From CBDCVN01 sp965223585 (GTDB lineage Bacteria > Deinococcota > Deinococci > Deinococcales > Trueperaceae): DNA of 64,000 nt. Below, in pieces: positions 1 through 8,007 of this stretch. The DNA lies in contig CBDCWW010000023.1 of the NCBI GenBank assembly GCA_965223585.1, positions 620,001 through 684,000 of the forward strand. The letters are read 5' to 3'. The stretch's first letter is position 1. Every line of letters begins with the position of its first letter. The translations under genes were made by a program, and so were the position numbers. The notes below the pieces were generated by a model. That model saw nothing but the letters and a program-made list of their open reading frames with translations. It had not been told where the DNA came from and ran no database searches.

Positions 1-721
1 CATCGGCTGAGATGCTAGGATCACGATAGTTTGAAAAACCAGTGTACTCATAAACATTAGAAGTAAAACTCTCAAATTTATAAATACTAACCCTATTGTC
101 ATCATTATATTGCATTTGGAAGGCAACAACAGTACCATCTCTACTTACACTGACATTAAGATTGTCATCGTAATTAATGGTGATTTGCTGAACAGCACCA
201 TTGAGTAAATTAAGTCTATAGAGTTGGAATTCTCCACCTTGATACCAACGCATACTTAAAAAAATGATATTACCCGTAAGATCACCTGCTACTGACTGTA
301 TTTCACGCTCACCTTCATAAACAAGTGTTCCTACATTACTAGTTTGGTCATGCTTATACACACGGTAAGGTTCGGCGAGATTAGGGTCGTGCCGAATGTA
401 ATATACAATGCCAATTACTCCTTCTAATACTGCTTGGGTTGACACCTCACTACTATCATCCACTTCTCTATCTGGTAGGTCTGGTAGGGTTGTACCATCT
501 GCTACTTCTCCTAAATCAGTTGGTTCTATTAGCCTAAGGCTCTTTATTGAAACAGTAGTGGCATTATCAATATCACTATCATTAAACAGACTTACTTCAT
601 TGTCTGAAGTAGTTGAGGGTATTTCTTCATTGACTAAGGGGCTTGGGCTGCTAACATTCTGGCAGCTAACTAGTAAGGCGAAAAGTATTCCAAAAATCAG
701 AATTCTATTTATATTTAACAT
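1..721 (-). CDS. Lipoprotein with TolB/PD40-like propeller repeats, 3' end outside the window
   Basis: The minus-strand reading frame stays open from the ATG at 721 to the window edge (240 codons visible). The start is set by AAGGAG about eight bases upstream. Residues 1-20 form a lipoprotein signal peptide ending in LVSC, with Cys20 as the lipidation site. After a Ser/Thr/Asp-rich linker of about 80 residues, the chain shows segments such as GNIIFLSMRW, FQLYRLNLLNG and VSVSRDGTVVAFQM, typical of TolB/PD40-type beta-propeller blades. It should be an exported, membrane-anchored protein; its ligand is unknown. The 5' leader (722-840) closely matches another leader at 6410-6531 and carries candidate regulator half-sites. 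The blade assignment is by eye. Confidence 0.8.
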   Translation of the reverse strand, partial: MLNINRILIFGILFALLVSCQNVSSPSPLVNEEIPSTTSDNEVSLFNDSDIDNATTVSIKSLRLIEPTDLGEVADGTTLPDLPDREVDDSSEVSTQAVLEGVIGIVYYIRHDPNLAEPYRVYKHDQTSNVGTLVYEGEREIQSVAGDLTGNIIFLSMRWYQGGEFQLYRLNLLNGAVQQITINYDDNLNVSVSRDGTVVAFQMQYNDDNRVSIYKFESFTSNVYEYTGFSNYRDPSISAD

Positions 722-840
722 AATTAAACTCCTTGATAATTTGGAGGGGGTTTCCCTCGCTTATGGTCAGAGTTTAAAAAAACTGCCGTGATACCAGCGT
801 CCCATTACCGTCCCTTGATATGGGACGACAGAGAAATTGT
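722..840 (-). promoter_or_regulatory. Structured leader/promoter with 11-bp-spaced GGGACG repeats (copy 1)
   Basis: Read on the minus strand, this leader contains heptamers GGGACGG (808-814) and GGGACGC (797-803) separated by four bases, so the repeat period is 11 bp. An inverted CGTCCC lies just upstream. It is followed by a T7 run and a conserved block (TTTAAACTCTGACCATAAG), then a small hairpin (GAGGG/CCCTC) and the ribosome-binding site. The same order of elements occurs at 6410-6531. Heptamers at 11-bp spacing are the known binding pattern of SARP regulators. That the SARP-like protein at 2885-6322 binds here is inference. Confidence 0.55.
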
Positions 841-1050
841 CTTCTGAGACAGGGTTTGTAATCAAGAGATGTGTTTTAAGTTGTTTTGGGCTCGAGCTAA
901 TAATTAATTTATTTAGTGCTTTGAAATCAACATATGACTCTAATCAAGAGCATAAAGCCTACCCTTCATCTTCCTAGCTGTACTATAGCGATCAATAAAT
1001 ATTACTAAACCCTTTAGGCCTTATAAGCACCCATGCAAAAAAATAATGAG
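841..1050. other. Non-coding stretch upstream of the first lipoprotein
   Basis: No supportable gene. It contains TTCTGAGACAGG at about 843, a string that recurs at about 2780 upstream of the disrupted DUF4242 gene, and one CTCGAG palindrome at 891. Confidence 0.4.
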
Positions 1051-1399
1051 TTAGCGAAACATAGCAGGATCAAGCTCTTTTACCACACTGGCACTATCAA
1101 ATGGCAATTGGGCACGTTTAGCATGCTCGAGTAAAAGATCAAGTGAAGGAGCTTGGTATTCACAATAGACCTTACCTTCTTCTGCTGAATAATAAGAACG
1201 AATCCAACGAATATCTGGCATACTGTCGAGCACTTCTTTGCTAAGTGTACTTTTTGCTGCAAGTTCTTCGTCAGAAAGTTGCCCAACTGTCCTATGAATA
1301 ATGTATTTTGGCTGAGCTTACCCCCAAAATTTAGACAAAAAACCCCGGCGAAATTAAGGTCCATTAAAGATGTAAAATATCTAGAATATGGAGATATAA

Positions 1400-1693
1400 A
1401 TGAGCCAGACAAAAGGAATAAGAAAAACATATAAGAAAGAATTCAAAGCTAAAGTTGCAGCAGCAGCCATAGCTGGGGAGAAAAATCTTGCAGAATTAGC
1501 AAGTCAATATGGTGTACACACCACTCAAATTAAAGAATGGAAAAAAGCTGGATCAGAGGCATTGAATGAAAGATTTTCACTACTAAGAGGCAGAAAAGCA
1601 AGACTACAAGAACGTAGAGAGGCTGCACTATACGAACAGATCGGTAAGTTGAAAATGGAATTAGATTTTTTGTCCAAAGGGCTCAAAAACTGA
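1400..1693 (+). CDS. IS3-family transposase OrfA (helix-turn-helix)
   Basis: This 97-residue protein carries the usual IS3 OrfA HTH: KKEFKAKVAAAAIAGEKNLAELASQYGV followed by HTTQIKEWKK, then a leucine-zipper-like tail (KLKMELDFL). It binds the IS ends and is fused to OrfB by frameshifting in active elements. GGAG eight bases upstream supports the ATG. The frame ends at TGA just after CTC AAA AAC. OrfB is in the -1 frame, and that frame is open back across this point, so a -1 slip here would give the OrfAB transposase. Confidence 0.88.
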   Translation: MSQTKGIRKTYKKEFKAKVAAAAIAGEKNLAELASQYGVHTTQIKEWKKAGSEALNERFSLLRGRKARLQERREAALYEQIGKLKMELDFLSKGLKN

Positions 1694-1707
1694 GCCAAGA
1701 GGAACGT

Positions 1708-2532
1708 ATGTTGATAGTTGACCCAAAGCACCCTCAATTGAGCATTACTAAACAATGTGAGTTACTGAACCTGAATCGTAGTAGTTATTACTATCGACCT
1801 ACAGGAATCAGTGATCTCAATGAAAAGTTGATGCAAAGGATAGATGAGTTATATACAGATCATCCTTTTCTAGGCTATCGTAAGATAACAGCAATGCTCA
1901 ATGGAGAAAGCTATAAAGTCAATCACAAAAGAGTATATCGTTTGATGTGCCTGATGGGTTTGCAAGCAATTTATGCCAAGCCCAAATTAAGTAAACCAAA
2001 GGAAGGACACAAAATTTACCCATACCTTCTGAAAAACAAAATCATAAACAAACCAAATCAGGTATGGGCTAGTGATATCACCTATATACGTTTACAAGGA
2101 GGGTATTGCTATCTGGTAGTAGTAATGGATTGGTATAGCCGTTATGTAGTCTCATGGGAAGTTTCAAGTAACATGAAAGCAACGTTCTGTATAGAAGCAT
2201 TAGAAGAGGCATTGGAAGGAGAGAAGCCAGAGATATTCAATACAGATCAAGGTAGTCAGTACACGAGTTATGAGTTTACAGATATATTGAAGGCAAATGA
2301 AATAGCAATCAGCATGGATGGAAGAGGTTCATACATGGATAATATATTTACAGAAAGGTTGTGGAGAACTGTAAAATATGAAGAGGTATACCTTAAGGAG
2401 TACAAAAATATTGAGCAAGGAAGGGAAGAAATAGGAAAGTACTTGCAATTTTATAATAGTGAACGTCCACATCAATCATTGCAGTACAAAACACCTGAGT
2501 TAGTTTACAGAAAGGAAAAACTAAGCCAATAA
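1708..2532 (+). CDS. IS3-family transposase OrfB (DDE integrase core)
   Basis: 274 residues with the rve/DDE core. The first Asp is in VWASDITYIRL, the second in FNTDQGSQYTS, and the Glu lies in the block around MDNIFTERLWRTVKYEEVY. The N-terminal HTH_21-like region includes LSITKQCELLNLNRSSYYY and HPFLGYRKI. Its frame is open upstream of the ATG into orfA, so the physiological product is probably the OrfAB fusion made by -1 frameshifting. No premature stop or missing catalytic residue is seen, so the element may be active. Confidence 0.92.
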   Translation: MLIVDPKHPQLSITKQCELLNLNRSSYYYRPTGISDLNEKLMQRIDELYTDHPFLGYRKITAMLNGESYKVNHKRVYRLMCLMGLQAIYAKPKLSKPKEGHKIYPYLLKNKIINKPNQVWASDITYIRLQGGYCYLVVVMDWYSRYVVSWEVSSNMKATFCIEALEEALEGEKPEIFNTDQGSQYTSYEFTDILKANEIAISMDGRGSYMDNIFTERLWRTVKYEEVYLKEYKNIEQGREEIGKYLQFYNSERPHQSLQYKTPELVYRKEKLSQ

Positions 2533-2648
2533 CAACAGAGCAAACTGTTATCGAGCTTACAAACAATGTAATCTCAGTTTGTTATTATTTTAGTAGGTCT
2601 TAATTAACCTTAATTTTTTGTCCGATCAATTGGGTTCACCTCAGGCAT

Positions 2649-2884
2649 TAATTCCTCCTAATTAATAATGGTTCTTGATGGATTCCAAGGGTCCGCATTC
2701 TCAACATTAACGATAAGCGTGTTCTGTAAGCTAAAAATACTGATAAAACCACATCAAAAATTTTTGCAGAGAAAACACTTTCTGAGACAGGCTAAATCTC
2801 ATATCTTTGTAACCTAAGCCCTTGGAATCCATAATGAGCCTTAATAATAATGCATTAGACCAATGGTAATGTATTAATAATGTA
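2649..2884. other. AT-rich intergenic region with a 13-bp inverted repeat
   Basis: This gap held the promoter of the interrupted DUF4242 gene. Perfect 13-bp inverted arms TGGATTCCAAGGG (2679-2691) and CCCTTGGAATCCA (2819-2831) bound a 153-bp segment. Near its right end are repeated TAATGTATTAA-like strings. No gene is supported. The arms could be the termini of a tiny non-autonomous element or a large hairpin. Confidence 0.4.
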
Positions 2885-5800
2885 TTAAGATTTACTTATG
2901 CTCTCAAGCTCATTAAGATCTTTTAAAACTTCTGCTTCACCTTTTACATCTCCAATAAGTCGTCTAAGCTCGAGTGACTTTTTCAAGTTAATGCGGGCAT
3001 CCTCTAATTTTCCTAGAAGCTTATAATTACTAGCTAGATTAAGTAAAACATAAGCTTCAACTTGCAAGTCGTTTTGCTGCTTCAAGTGCTCGAGAGCTTT
3101 TTGGCTAACATTGATGCTATCTTCATAACGCTCTAGCTCCTTGTAAATTACACCTAAGCTGGCTAGAGCTGCTGTTTGACGTGTTAATTCACCTAACTCC
3201 TGCGTTATTTCATAGGCCTCTTCAAAATCATTAGCAGAAGCGTCAAAGTTGCCTAGACGCCAGTTGAATGAACCCCGCTCCATTAAAAGTTTACTTAGAG
3301 GCAATTTTTGTTCGTACTTACGGAAAATGAGGTCAGCTGTTTTAAAATCAGCAAGCGCTTCATTGCGACAATCTGGTTCATTTTGTAAGACATTTGCTAG
3401 CAGCGTCAAGGCTTCAGCTTGAGCAATGTGCTCATCTGCTACACCAGAAAGATTATAGGCAGTTTCAAGCAATTGGGTAGCTCTGCGATAGGCTTGTATG
3501 GCTTGCTCTTGTTTCCCTAAGTGTTGTAAGCAAGCTCCTAGATTCATAAGGGGATAACCCTCATGACGTGGATCACCAGTTTTAGCGCTTCGCCGAGCAC
3601 TTTCCTGAAAATACTCGAGTGCCTTTTCAATTTTACCAGCCTCAAGATAAATCCGCCCAAGATTCATATATTTTTCTACTAATAAATGCTTGTCGTTCAA
3701 TTGTTCAGTAATAGGCAAAAGCTGCTCGATTAATACAGTAGCTGCTGCAGTATCACCACGTTGCATATGCACCCAAGCTCTGGTATCTAAGCGAATATAT
3801 TCACCTAATGGATTGCCTAAGCCTTGGTAAATATCACCAGCTTTCTCTGCCCATTTGAGAGACTCATCAAAATTGCCTAAATGCCTGTATGCCTGAGCAA
3901 TGTTACTAAGTATTGCTGCTTCAGCGCGCTGTTCATCAAGAGCTTGATAAAGTCCAAGGGCCTTGAAGCTTGCATTAAGTACACCTTCAAAATCAGCATT
4001 TTGCCAAGCAGCATAAGCAAGCTCACGATATGCACGTGCTTCAGCTCCAGTATTGTTTGACTTAGAAAATAGCTTGATAGCCTTTTCATGAGCTTCCATA
4101 GCAGCAGCTTTATAGCCTGCTTGTATTAGCACAGCCATGTGTTTTAACTGAGCCTCAGCCAACAAATTGGAATCCTGAGCTTGCTGCGCTAAATCAAGCA
4201 GTTGCTTAACTACCTTTGCTCGTTCAACACGCCTATCCATATATTCATAAAGTCGCTCATAAGCTTGCAAAAGCTCGAAACGTTTAGTGATGGAGTTCTC
4301 TGAGCGATCGAAAATATCAAGTGCGCGTGTATAGATTCGCAGGGCACTTTCCCAAGCCTGATTGGTTTCAGCTTGCTGAGCAGCTAAGTTAAGATGCTTA
4401 AAAGCATCAGCCCAACTTTGTGCCCGCAAGTAATGGTGGGCTAGTTCAGCATCATCACCTTTTTGATTCCTCAATGCCCCCGCGACTTTGCTATGTAAAG
4501 TGCGTTGTAAAGGTAAAGGGATATTTTCATAGACGGTTTGCCGTATTTTATCATGAGCAAGTATATATTGTTCATTTGTAGCTTCTAGTACTAGGCCTGC
4601 TGTTAGCAAAGGTTCAAAAGAAGACCACAGTTCCATAGCATCTTGCCTACTAGCAGCTTCAAGCAGTTCATAAGTAAAACTACGTCCAATAACTGTTGCA
4701 AGGTTTAAAATATTGCGTGAAGCTTTATCTAAGCTTTGGATGCGTGATCGCACTAAAGTGCGTACTCCCTCAGGTAAAGCATTCTCTTGTATTTTATTAC
4801 GATTCAAACTAGTGATTTGCTTACTATCATCAAGTTCTATAACCTTTATATCTTGAAGCCAACGCAAATATTCCATTACAAAGAAGGGATTTCCTTCTGA
4901 CTCCTGTTGTAAAAAACTAGCAAGCCATTTTAAATCGTCATTTGAAACCTCAAAAAATTCACTTAGAAGAGACTCCGTTTGTAAAGGCTCGAGCCGTTCT
5001 AAATGAATATGTGTAATCGCCCTTCTTTCTGCCAGTTGCATTAGCCAGTTTTCTAAAGTTGCCTGATCTTCTCGGCGAAAAGTTAAGATAATCAATATAG
5101 GTTCACTGTGTATACGTTTAGCAGCATAAGCAAGAAACTCGAGTGTTGCTGCATCTGCCCACTGCAAATCATCTATAAAAAGAATAGCCCCTTGCTCTTT
5201 CGCTGAGCTTATCAAAGTGGCAGTCATTCCTTGGTGCATGTTGCTGAGGTCATTCACATCCGCTGTCCAAAAGTTACTATCGTCTTTAAGTTGAGGTGCT
5301 TCTTCAGTTAAGCTTTGTATAGCCGCATGAATAGGCTCAAAAGGAGCAGCTAATTCCCGCTCAAAACAACGACCCGAGAAAATTTGAACCTGCTTGATAT
5401 TGCCAAGAAATTCTTCCACCAATTTGGTTTTGCCAATGCCAGCTTCGCCTTCAATAGCTATAGTCATCCCCTGACCTGAAAGGGCAAGCTCTAGATAGTT
5501 GCTCAATCGCTTGATTTCATGTTCACGTCCTACGAATGAGTGTACTTTGGAGTTATCTGAGTGGTGGTCAGGCACATATTCATTAGCTTGGATTTGAGGG
5601 GTTTTTTGCTGAGGTTTTTCTACTACTTCAACCTGTGTCTTTTTAAGCTGCTTGACCAAATTAAGAGTTTCTTCTGAGGGCTCGAGCCCCAGTTCAGCAT
5701 CTAACCGTCTTGCAAATGTCTGATAAACCCTTTCTAAACTATCATGCTGCCCTGCCGCAGCTAAGCATTTAAGGTAGCTTTGCAACGTTAGCTCGTTTAA

Positions 5801-6322
5801 AGGATCAAGGGCTAAAAAGCGCTTAATTAATTCGCTAGCTTGATCAGGGTTCTCATTTTGCAGCTTCAGCATATGATCAAAGAAAGCCTCACGCCAAGTA
5901 TCAAATAGCTCTTCACGTTCTTGTTCAATCCAATTTGCAAACTCTACACTTTTACCAGCATCAAATGCTTCTAAAAATGGTCCTTGGTATAAATCAAATG
6001 CCTTTCCCCAATCCTGTTTTTCAAGAGCCTCTCGCCATTTCTGAATATCTGAGGTAACAACCCAACGCAACAATTCCCCGTCAGATTCCACTTCTTCTAC
6101 TTGTTTTTTTACACGGTGGAGTAGTCTACGCAGGTTACGGCGAGCAACTTCGTCAGTTTCATCTGGCCATATTAAGAAGATTATTTGTTCCCTGTTAATC
6201 CAATCGGCCTTATAGGCTAGATAAAGTAATAGCTGAGCAACCTGCCCAGAATTCCAGTAAGTTTTCTGATCACCTATCTGTAATTCAGGACGGCCTAACA
6301 GGCGTACAAATTGAGCTGTCAT
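2885..6322 (-). CDS. SARP/BTAD-type transcriptional activator with AAA ATPase and TPR domains
   Basis: 1145 residues. Residues about 5-90 form an OmpR-like winged helix of the SARP type (VRLLGRPELQIG, NREQIIFLIWPDETDEVARRNLRRLLHRVKK). About 95-225 is the bacterial transcriptional activation domain (QGPFLEAFDAG, RRLDAELGLEPSEET). About 265-480 is a STAND-type ATPase with Walker A GEAGIGKT at 292-299 and Walker B ILFIDDLQWAD. From about 640 to the end are tetratricopeptide repeats. Such proteins are cytoplasmic signal-responsive activators; the inducer is unknown. TATAAT lies ten bases before the ATG, implying a nearly leaderless mRNA. A leader with 11-bp-spaced repeats lies directly beyond its promoter and may be its target. 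Confidence 0.85.
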   Translation of the reverse strand: MTAQFVRLLGRPELQIGDQKTYWNSGQVAQLLLYLAYKADWINREQIIFLIWPDETDEVARRNLRRLLHRVKKQVEEVESDGELLRWVVTSDIQKWREALEKQDWGKAFDLYQGPFLEAFDAGKSVEFANWIEQEREELFDTWREAFFDHMLKLQNENPDQASELIKRFLALDPLNELTLQSYLKCLAAAGQHDSLERVYQTFARRLDAELGLEPSEETLNLVKQLKKTQVEVVEKPQQKTPQIQANEYVPDHHSDNSKVHSFVGREHEIKRLSNYLELALSGQGMTIAIEGEAGIGKTKLVEEFLGNIKQVQIFSGRCFERELAAPFEPIHAAIQSLTEEAPQLKDDSNFWTADVNDLSNMHQGMTATLISSAKEQGAILFIDDLQWADAATLEFLAYAAKRIHSEPILIILTFRREDQATLENWLMQLAERRAITHIHLERLEPLQTESLLSEFFEVSNDDLKWLASFLQQESEGNPFFVMEYLRWLQDIKVIELDDSKQITSLNRNKIQENALPEGVRTLVRSRIQSLDKASRNILNLATVIGRSFTYELLEAASRQDAMELWSSFEPLLTAGLVLEATNEQYILAHDKIRQTVYENIPLPLQRTLHSKVAGALRNQKGDDAELAHHYLRAQSWADAFKHLNLAAQQAETNQAWESALRIYTRALDIFDRSENSITKRFELLQAYERLYEYMDRRVERAKVVKQLLDLAQQAQDSNLLAEAQLKHMAVLIQAGYKAAAMEAHEKAIKLFSKSNNTGAEARAYRELAYAAWQNADFEGVLNASFKALGLYQALDEQRAEAAILSNIAQAYRHLGNFDESLKWAEKAGDIYQGLGNPLGEYIRLDTRAWVHMQRGDTAAATVLIEQLLPITEQLNDKHLLVEKYMNLGRIYLEAGKIEKALEYFQESARRSAKTGDPRHEGYPLMNLGACLQHLGKQEQAIQAYRRATQLLETAYNLSGVADEHIAQAEALTLLANVLQNEPDCRNEALADFKTADLIFRKYEQKLPLSKLLMERGSFNWRLGNFDASANDFEEAYEITQELGELTRQTAALASLGVIYKELERYEDSINVSQKALEHLKQQNDLQVEAYVLLNLASNYKLLGKLEDARINLKKSLELRRLIGDVKGEAEVLKDLNELESISKS

Positions 6323-6409
6323 TACACTGTTTATTATAGCGTTTATATAGCTTAATTGTCACCTTCCATTTTTTTGAATTTACTCGACTTGATTCGTCCC
6401 TAACTGCAA

Positions 6410-6531
6410 AATTAACACCATCCCATAGCAAGGGATGGTAAAGGGATGCTGGTGTAACACCTCCTTTTTTAAACTTTGATCATAAGTGGGGAACTGGAAC
6501 TCCCCGCTAAAGCATTTTAAGGAGATTGATT
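6410..6531 (+). promoter_or_regulatory. Structured leader/promoter with 11-bp-spaced GGGATG repeats (copy 2)
   Basis: ACCATCCC (6417-6424) and GGGATGGT (6432-6439) form a perfect 8-bp inverted repeat. A second heptamer GGGATGC (6443-6449) follows at a period of 11 bp from GGGATGG (6432-6438). Then come a T6 run with TTTAAACTTTGATCATAAG, a hairpin with arms AGTGGGG/CCCCGCT, and AAGGAG before an ATG. Order and spacing match the leader at 722-840, while the hairpin stem differs in sequence but is retained in form, suggesting selection. Regulation by the adjacent SARP-like protein is inference. Confidence 0.55.
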
Positions 6532-6579
6532 CATGAGAGTTATACCTTCAACAAAAAGAGTATGTTCTACAGAGCATTA
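6532..6579 (+). CDS. Short 15-codon reading frame behind the conserved leader
   Basis: An ATG preceded by AAGGAG at a good distance opens a 15-residue frame (MRVIPSTKRVCSTEH) ending in TAG at 6579. The matching leader near 722-840 precedes a full lipoprotein gene, so this may be a leader peptide or the stub of a deleted gene. No lipoprotein signal remains. Whether it is translated is unknown. Confidence 0.3.
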
Positions 6580-6769
6580 GAAGACTTTTTGTGGGGTTGT
6601 TTGAGTAATGAGAGGTTGTTCTTTCTCAGCTTTTGATTCAAATCCTTTTTTAAAGCAGCCAATAGGCTTATTGCTACTATTAATCAAGATGATTGCTTGA
6701 TGGTACACTACAAGGAGAGCTAACCTAAGATGCAAATGTTTAATCACGCAAGTGATGAAGGAGAAAATA

Positions 6770-7924
6770 ATGGAAACTACAGTTAATCCGGAAGTCCCTA
6801 CAGTAGAATCTAAACTCGAGCAATTCCTAAAAATAATCCATGACCTTGGCCCCGTCTTTACTGACCGTGCTGCTGTGCACGATGTTGAAGGCGAATTTGT
6901 GGCAGAAAGCTATGCTGATCTTAAGAAAGCTGGTCTTTTTGCTGCAGCTATACCTAGTGAGCTTGGTGGTGGTGGATTAAACCACAGTGAAATGTGTGAA
7001 GTGTTGCGTGTTTTGGCTCATTATTGCCCTTCAACAGCCCTTACCTTTTCTATGCATCAGCACCTTGTAGCTGCTACTGTTTATAAGTACTTGAAGGGGC
7101 AACCCGGTGAAGCCCTCTTAAAAAAGGTAGTTGATGGTGCTGTATTGGTTAGTACAGGTGGGCGTGATTGGCTCGAGTCTAATGGCAGTATGAAACGTGT
7201 TGAAGGTGGCTATCTTGTCTCAGCTCGTAAGGCTTTTGCAAGTGGTAGCCGTGCTGGTAATATTTTTGTCTCGAGTGCCCCTTATGATGACCCAGAAGAA
7301 GGGCCTTTGGTGCTACATTTTGGAGTTCCTGCCACAAGTGAAGGCATTCATATTGAAGATGACTGGAATGCTTTTGGTATGCGTGGTACAGGTTCACAGA
7401 GCATAATTATGAAAGACGTTTTTGTGCCTGATGGTGCCATTGCTCTTGAGCGCAAACAAGGTGTCTGGCATCCTGTTTGGGGTGTGGTTCTTATGGTTGC
7501 TATGCCTCTAATTATGTCGGTTTATCGAGGGGTTGCAGAGGCTGCTTTCGAAAAAGCCAAGAAGCAAGCGCTTAAAAAGAAAGATCCTTGCATTCCTTAC
7601 TTACTGGGTGAGATGACTAACCTGATGACCACGGCTCAACTAGCTGTGAAAGACATGATTGCTCTTGCTAATAACTACGACTTTGAGCCAACTCTAGAAA
7701 ATGGTAATGCTATATTGGTTCGTAAAACGATTGCGACCAATGCACTTATAGCAACTAGTGAAAAAGCCTTAGAGATTGCTGGAGGCATTGGTTTTTATCG
7801 TGGTTTTGGTTTAGAACGCCTTTTAAGAGATGTGCATGCTGCCCAATTCCATCCACTGCCTGAAAAACAGCAGCACTTATTTACAGGGCGTTTGGTTCTG
7901 GGGCTCGATCCTGTGGCAAAATAG
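6770..7924 (+). CDS. Acyl-CoA dehydrogenase family flavoprotein
   Basis: 384 residues, normal length for the family. The ATG at 6770 is preferred over the GTG at 6752 because AAGGAG lies at 6758-6763. The N-terminal alpha domain includes IPSELGGGGLNHSEM, the central beta domain includes DDWNAFGMRGTGSQSIIMKD, and the C-terminal helical domain contains KALEIAGGIGFYRGFGLERLLRDVHAAQFHP. The family oxidises acyl-CoA thioesters using FAD and an electron-transfer flavoprotein, but some members are flavin-dependent monooxygenases. I could not place the catalytic Glu with certainty, so the substrate is left open. It stands alone with no beta-oxidation partners nearby. Confidence 0.85.
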   Translation: METTVNPEVPTVESKLEQFLKIIHDLGPVFTDRAAVHDVEGEFVAESYADLKKAGLFAAAIPSELGGGGLNHSEMCEVLRVLAHYCPSTALTFSMHQHLVAATVYKYLKGQPGEALLKKVVDGAVLVSTGGRDWLESNGSMKRVEGGYLVSARKAFASGSRAGNIFVSSAPYDDPEEGPLVLHFGVPATSEGIHIEDDWNAFGMRGTGSQSIIMKDVFVPDGAIALERKQGVWHPVWGVVLMVAMPLIMSVYRGVAEAAFEKAKKQALKKKDPCIPYLLGEMTNLMTTAQLAVKDMIALANNYDFEPTLENGNAILVRKTIATNALIATSEKALEIAGGIGFYRGFGLERLLRDVHAAQFHPLPEKQQHLFTGRLVLGLDPVAK

Positions 7925-8007
7925 TGTTCTGGTGGTCAGTAGGATACTATGTAATATTATGGAAAACCTAAAACAACCAACATAAAAATACATTAAGGAG
8001 TAAATCA

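Larger units (their letters stand above)
1313..2643 (+). mobile_element. Complete IS3-family insertion sequence, 1331 bp
   Basis: The ends are imperfect inverted repeats of about 30 bp starting TGAG, sharing ACCC and GACAAAAAA. They are flanked by a 3-bp direct repeat GGC (1310-1312 and 2644-2646), a target-site size typical of IS3. It carries two overlapping-frame genes, orfA and orfB. The element has no CTCGAG, unlike the surrounding chromosome, which fits a recent arrival. It lies within codon 2-3 of a DUF4242 gene. Confidence 0.9.
1051..2648 (-). pseudogene. DUF4242 (SCO4226-like nickel-binding) gene interrupted by IS3 after codon 2
   Basis: The ATG (2648-2646) with an AGGAGGAA ribosome-binding site lies on the right side of the IS; the remaining codons lie on the left side (1312 down to the stop at 1051). 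Joining them and removing one 3-bp target copy (GGC) restores an open frame of about 86 residues beginning MPKYIIHRTVGQLSDEEL and ending LDPAMFR. The MPKYIIxR start, the WIRSYY and KVYCEYQAPS segments and the HAKRAQLP helix match the DUF4242 family of small ferredoxin-like proteins. The left-hand part alone retains an internal Met and could give a 60-residue fragment, but it has lost its promoter and first beta strand. Disruption is certain from the sequence; family assignment is by recognition. Confidence 0.8.
6323..6769. other. Divergent intergenic region between the SARP-like gene and acyl-CoA dehydrogenase
   Basis: It holds the minus-strand promoter of the regulator (TATAAT close to 6333), an isolated CGTCCC at about 6395, the repeat-bearing leader at 6410-6531 and a 15-codon reading frame at 6532-6579. 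The remaining bases up to 6757 show no gene. The AAGGAG at 6758 belongs to the downstream dehydrogenase. Confidence 0.5.

Noticed and set aside
408..791. Plus-strand reading frame of 127 codons
   Set aside because: It is the antisense of the lipoprotein gene that ends at 1 and starts at 721; no ribosome-binding site and a low-complexity Ser/Leu composition.
1080..1430. Minus-strand reading frame of 116 codons
   Set aside because: It spans the IS3 end and runs out of frame through the DUF4242 remnant, so it is an accident of the insertion.
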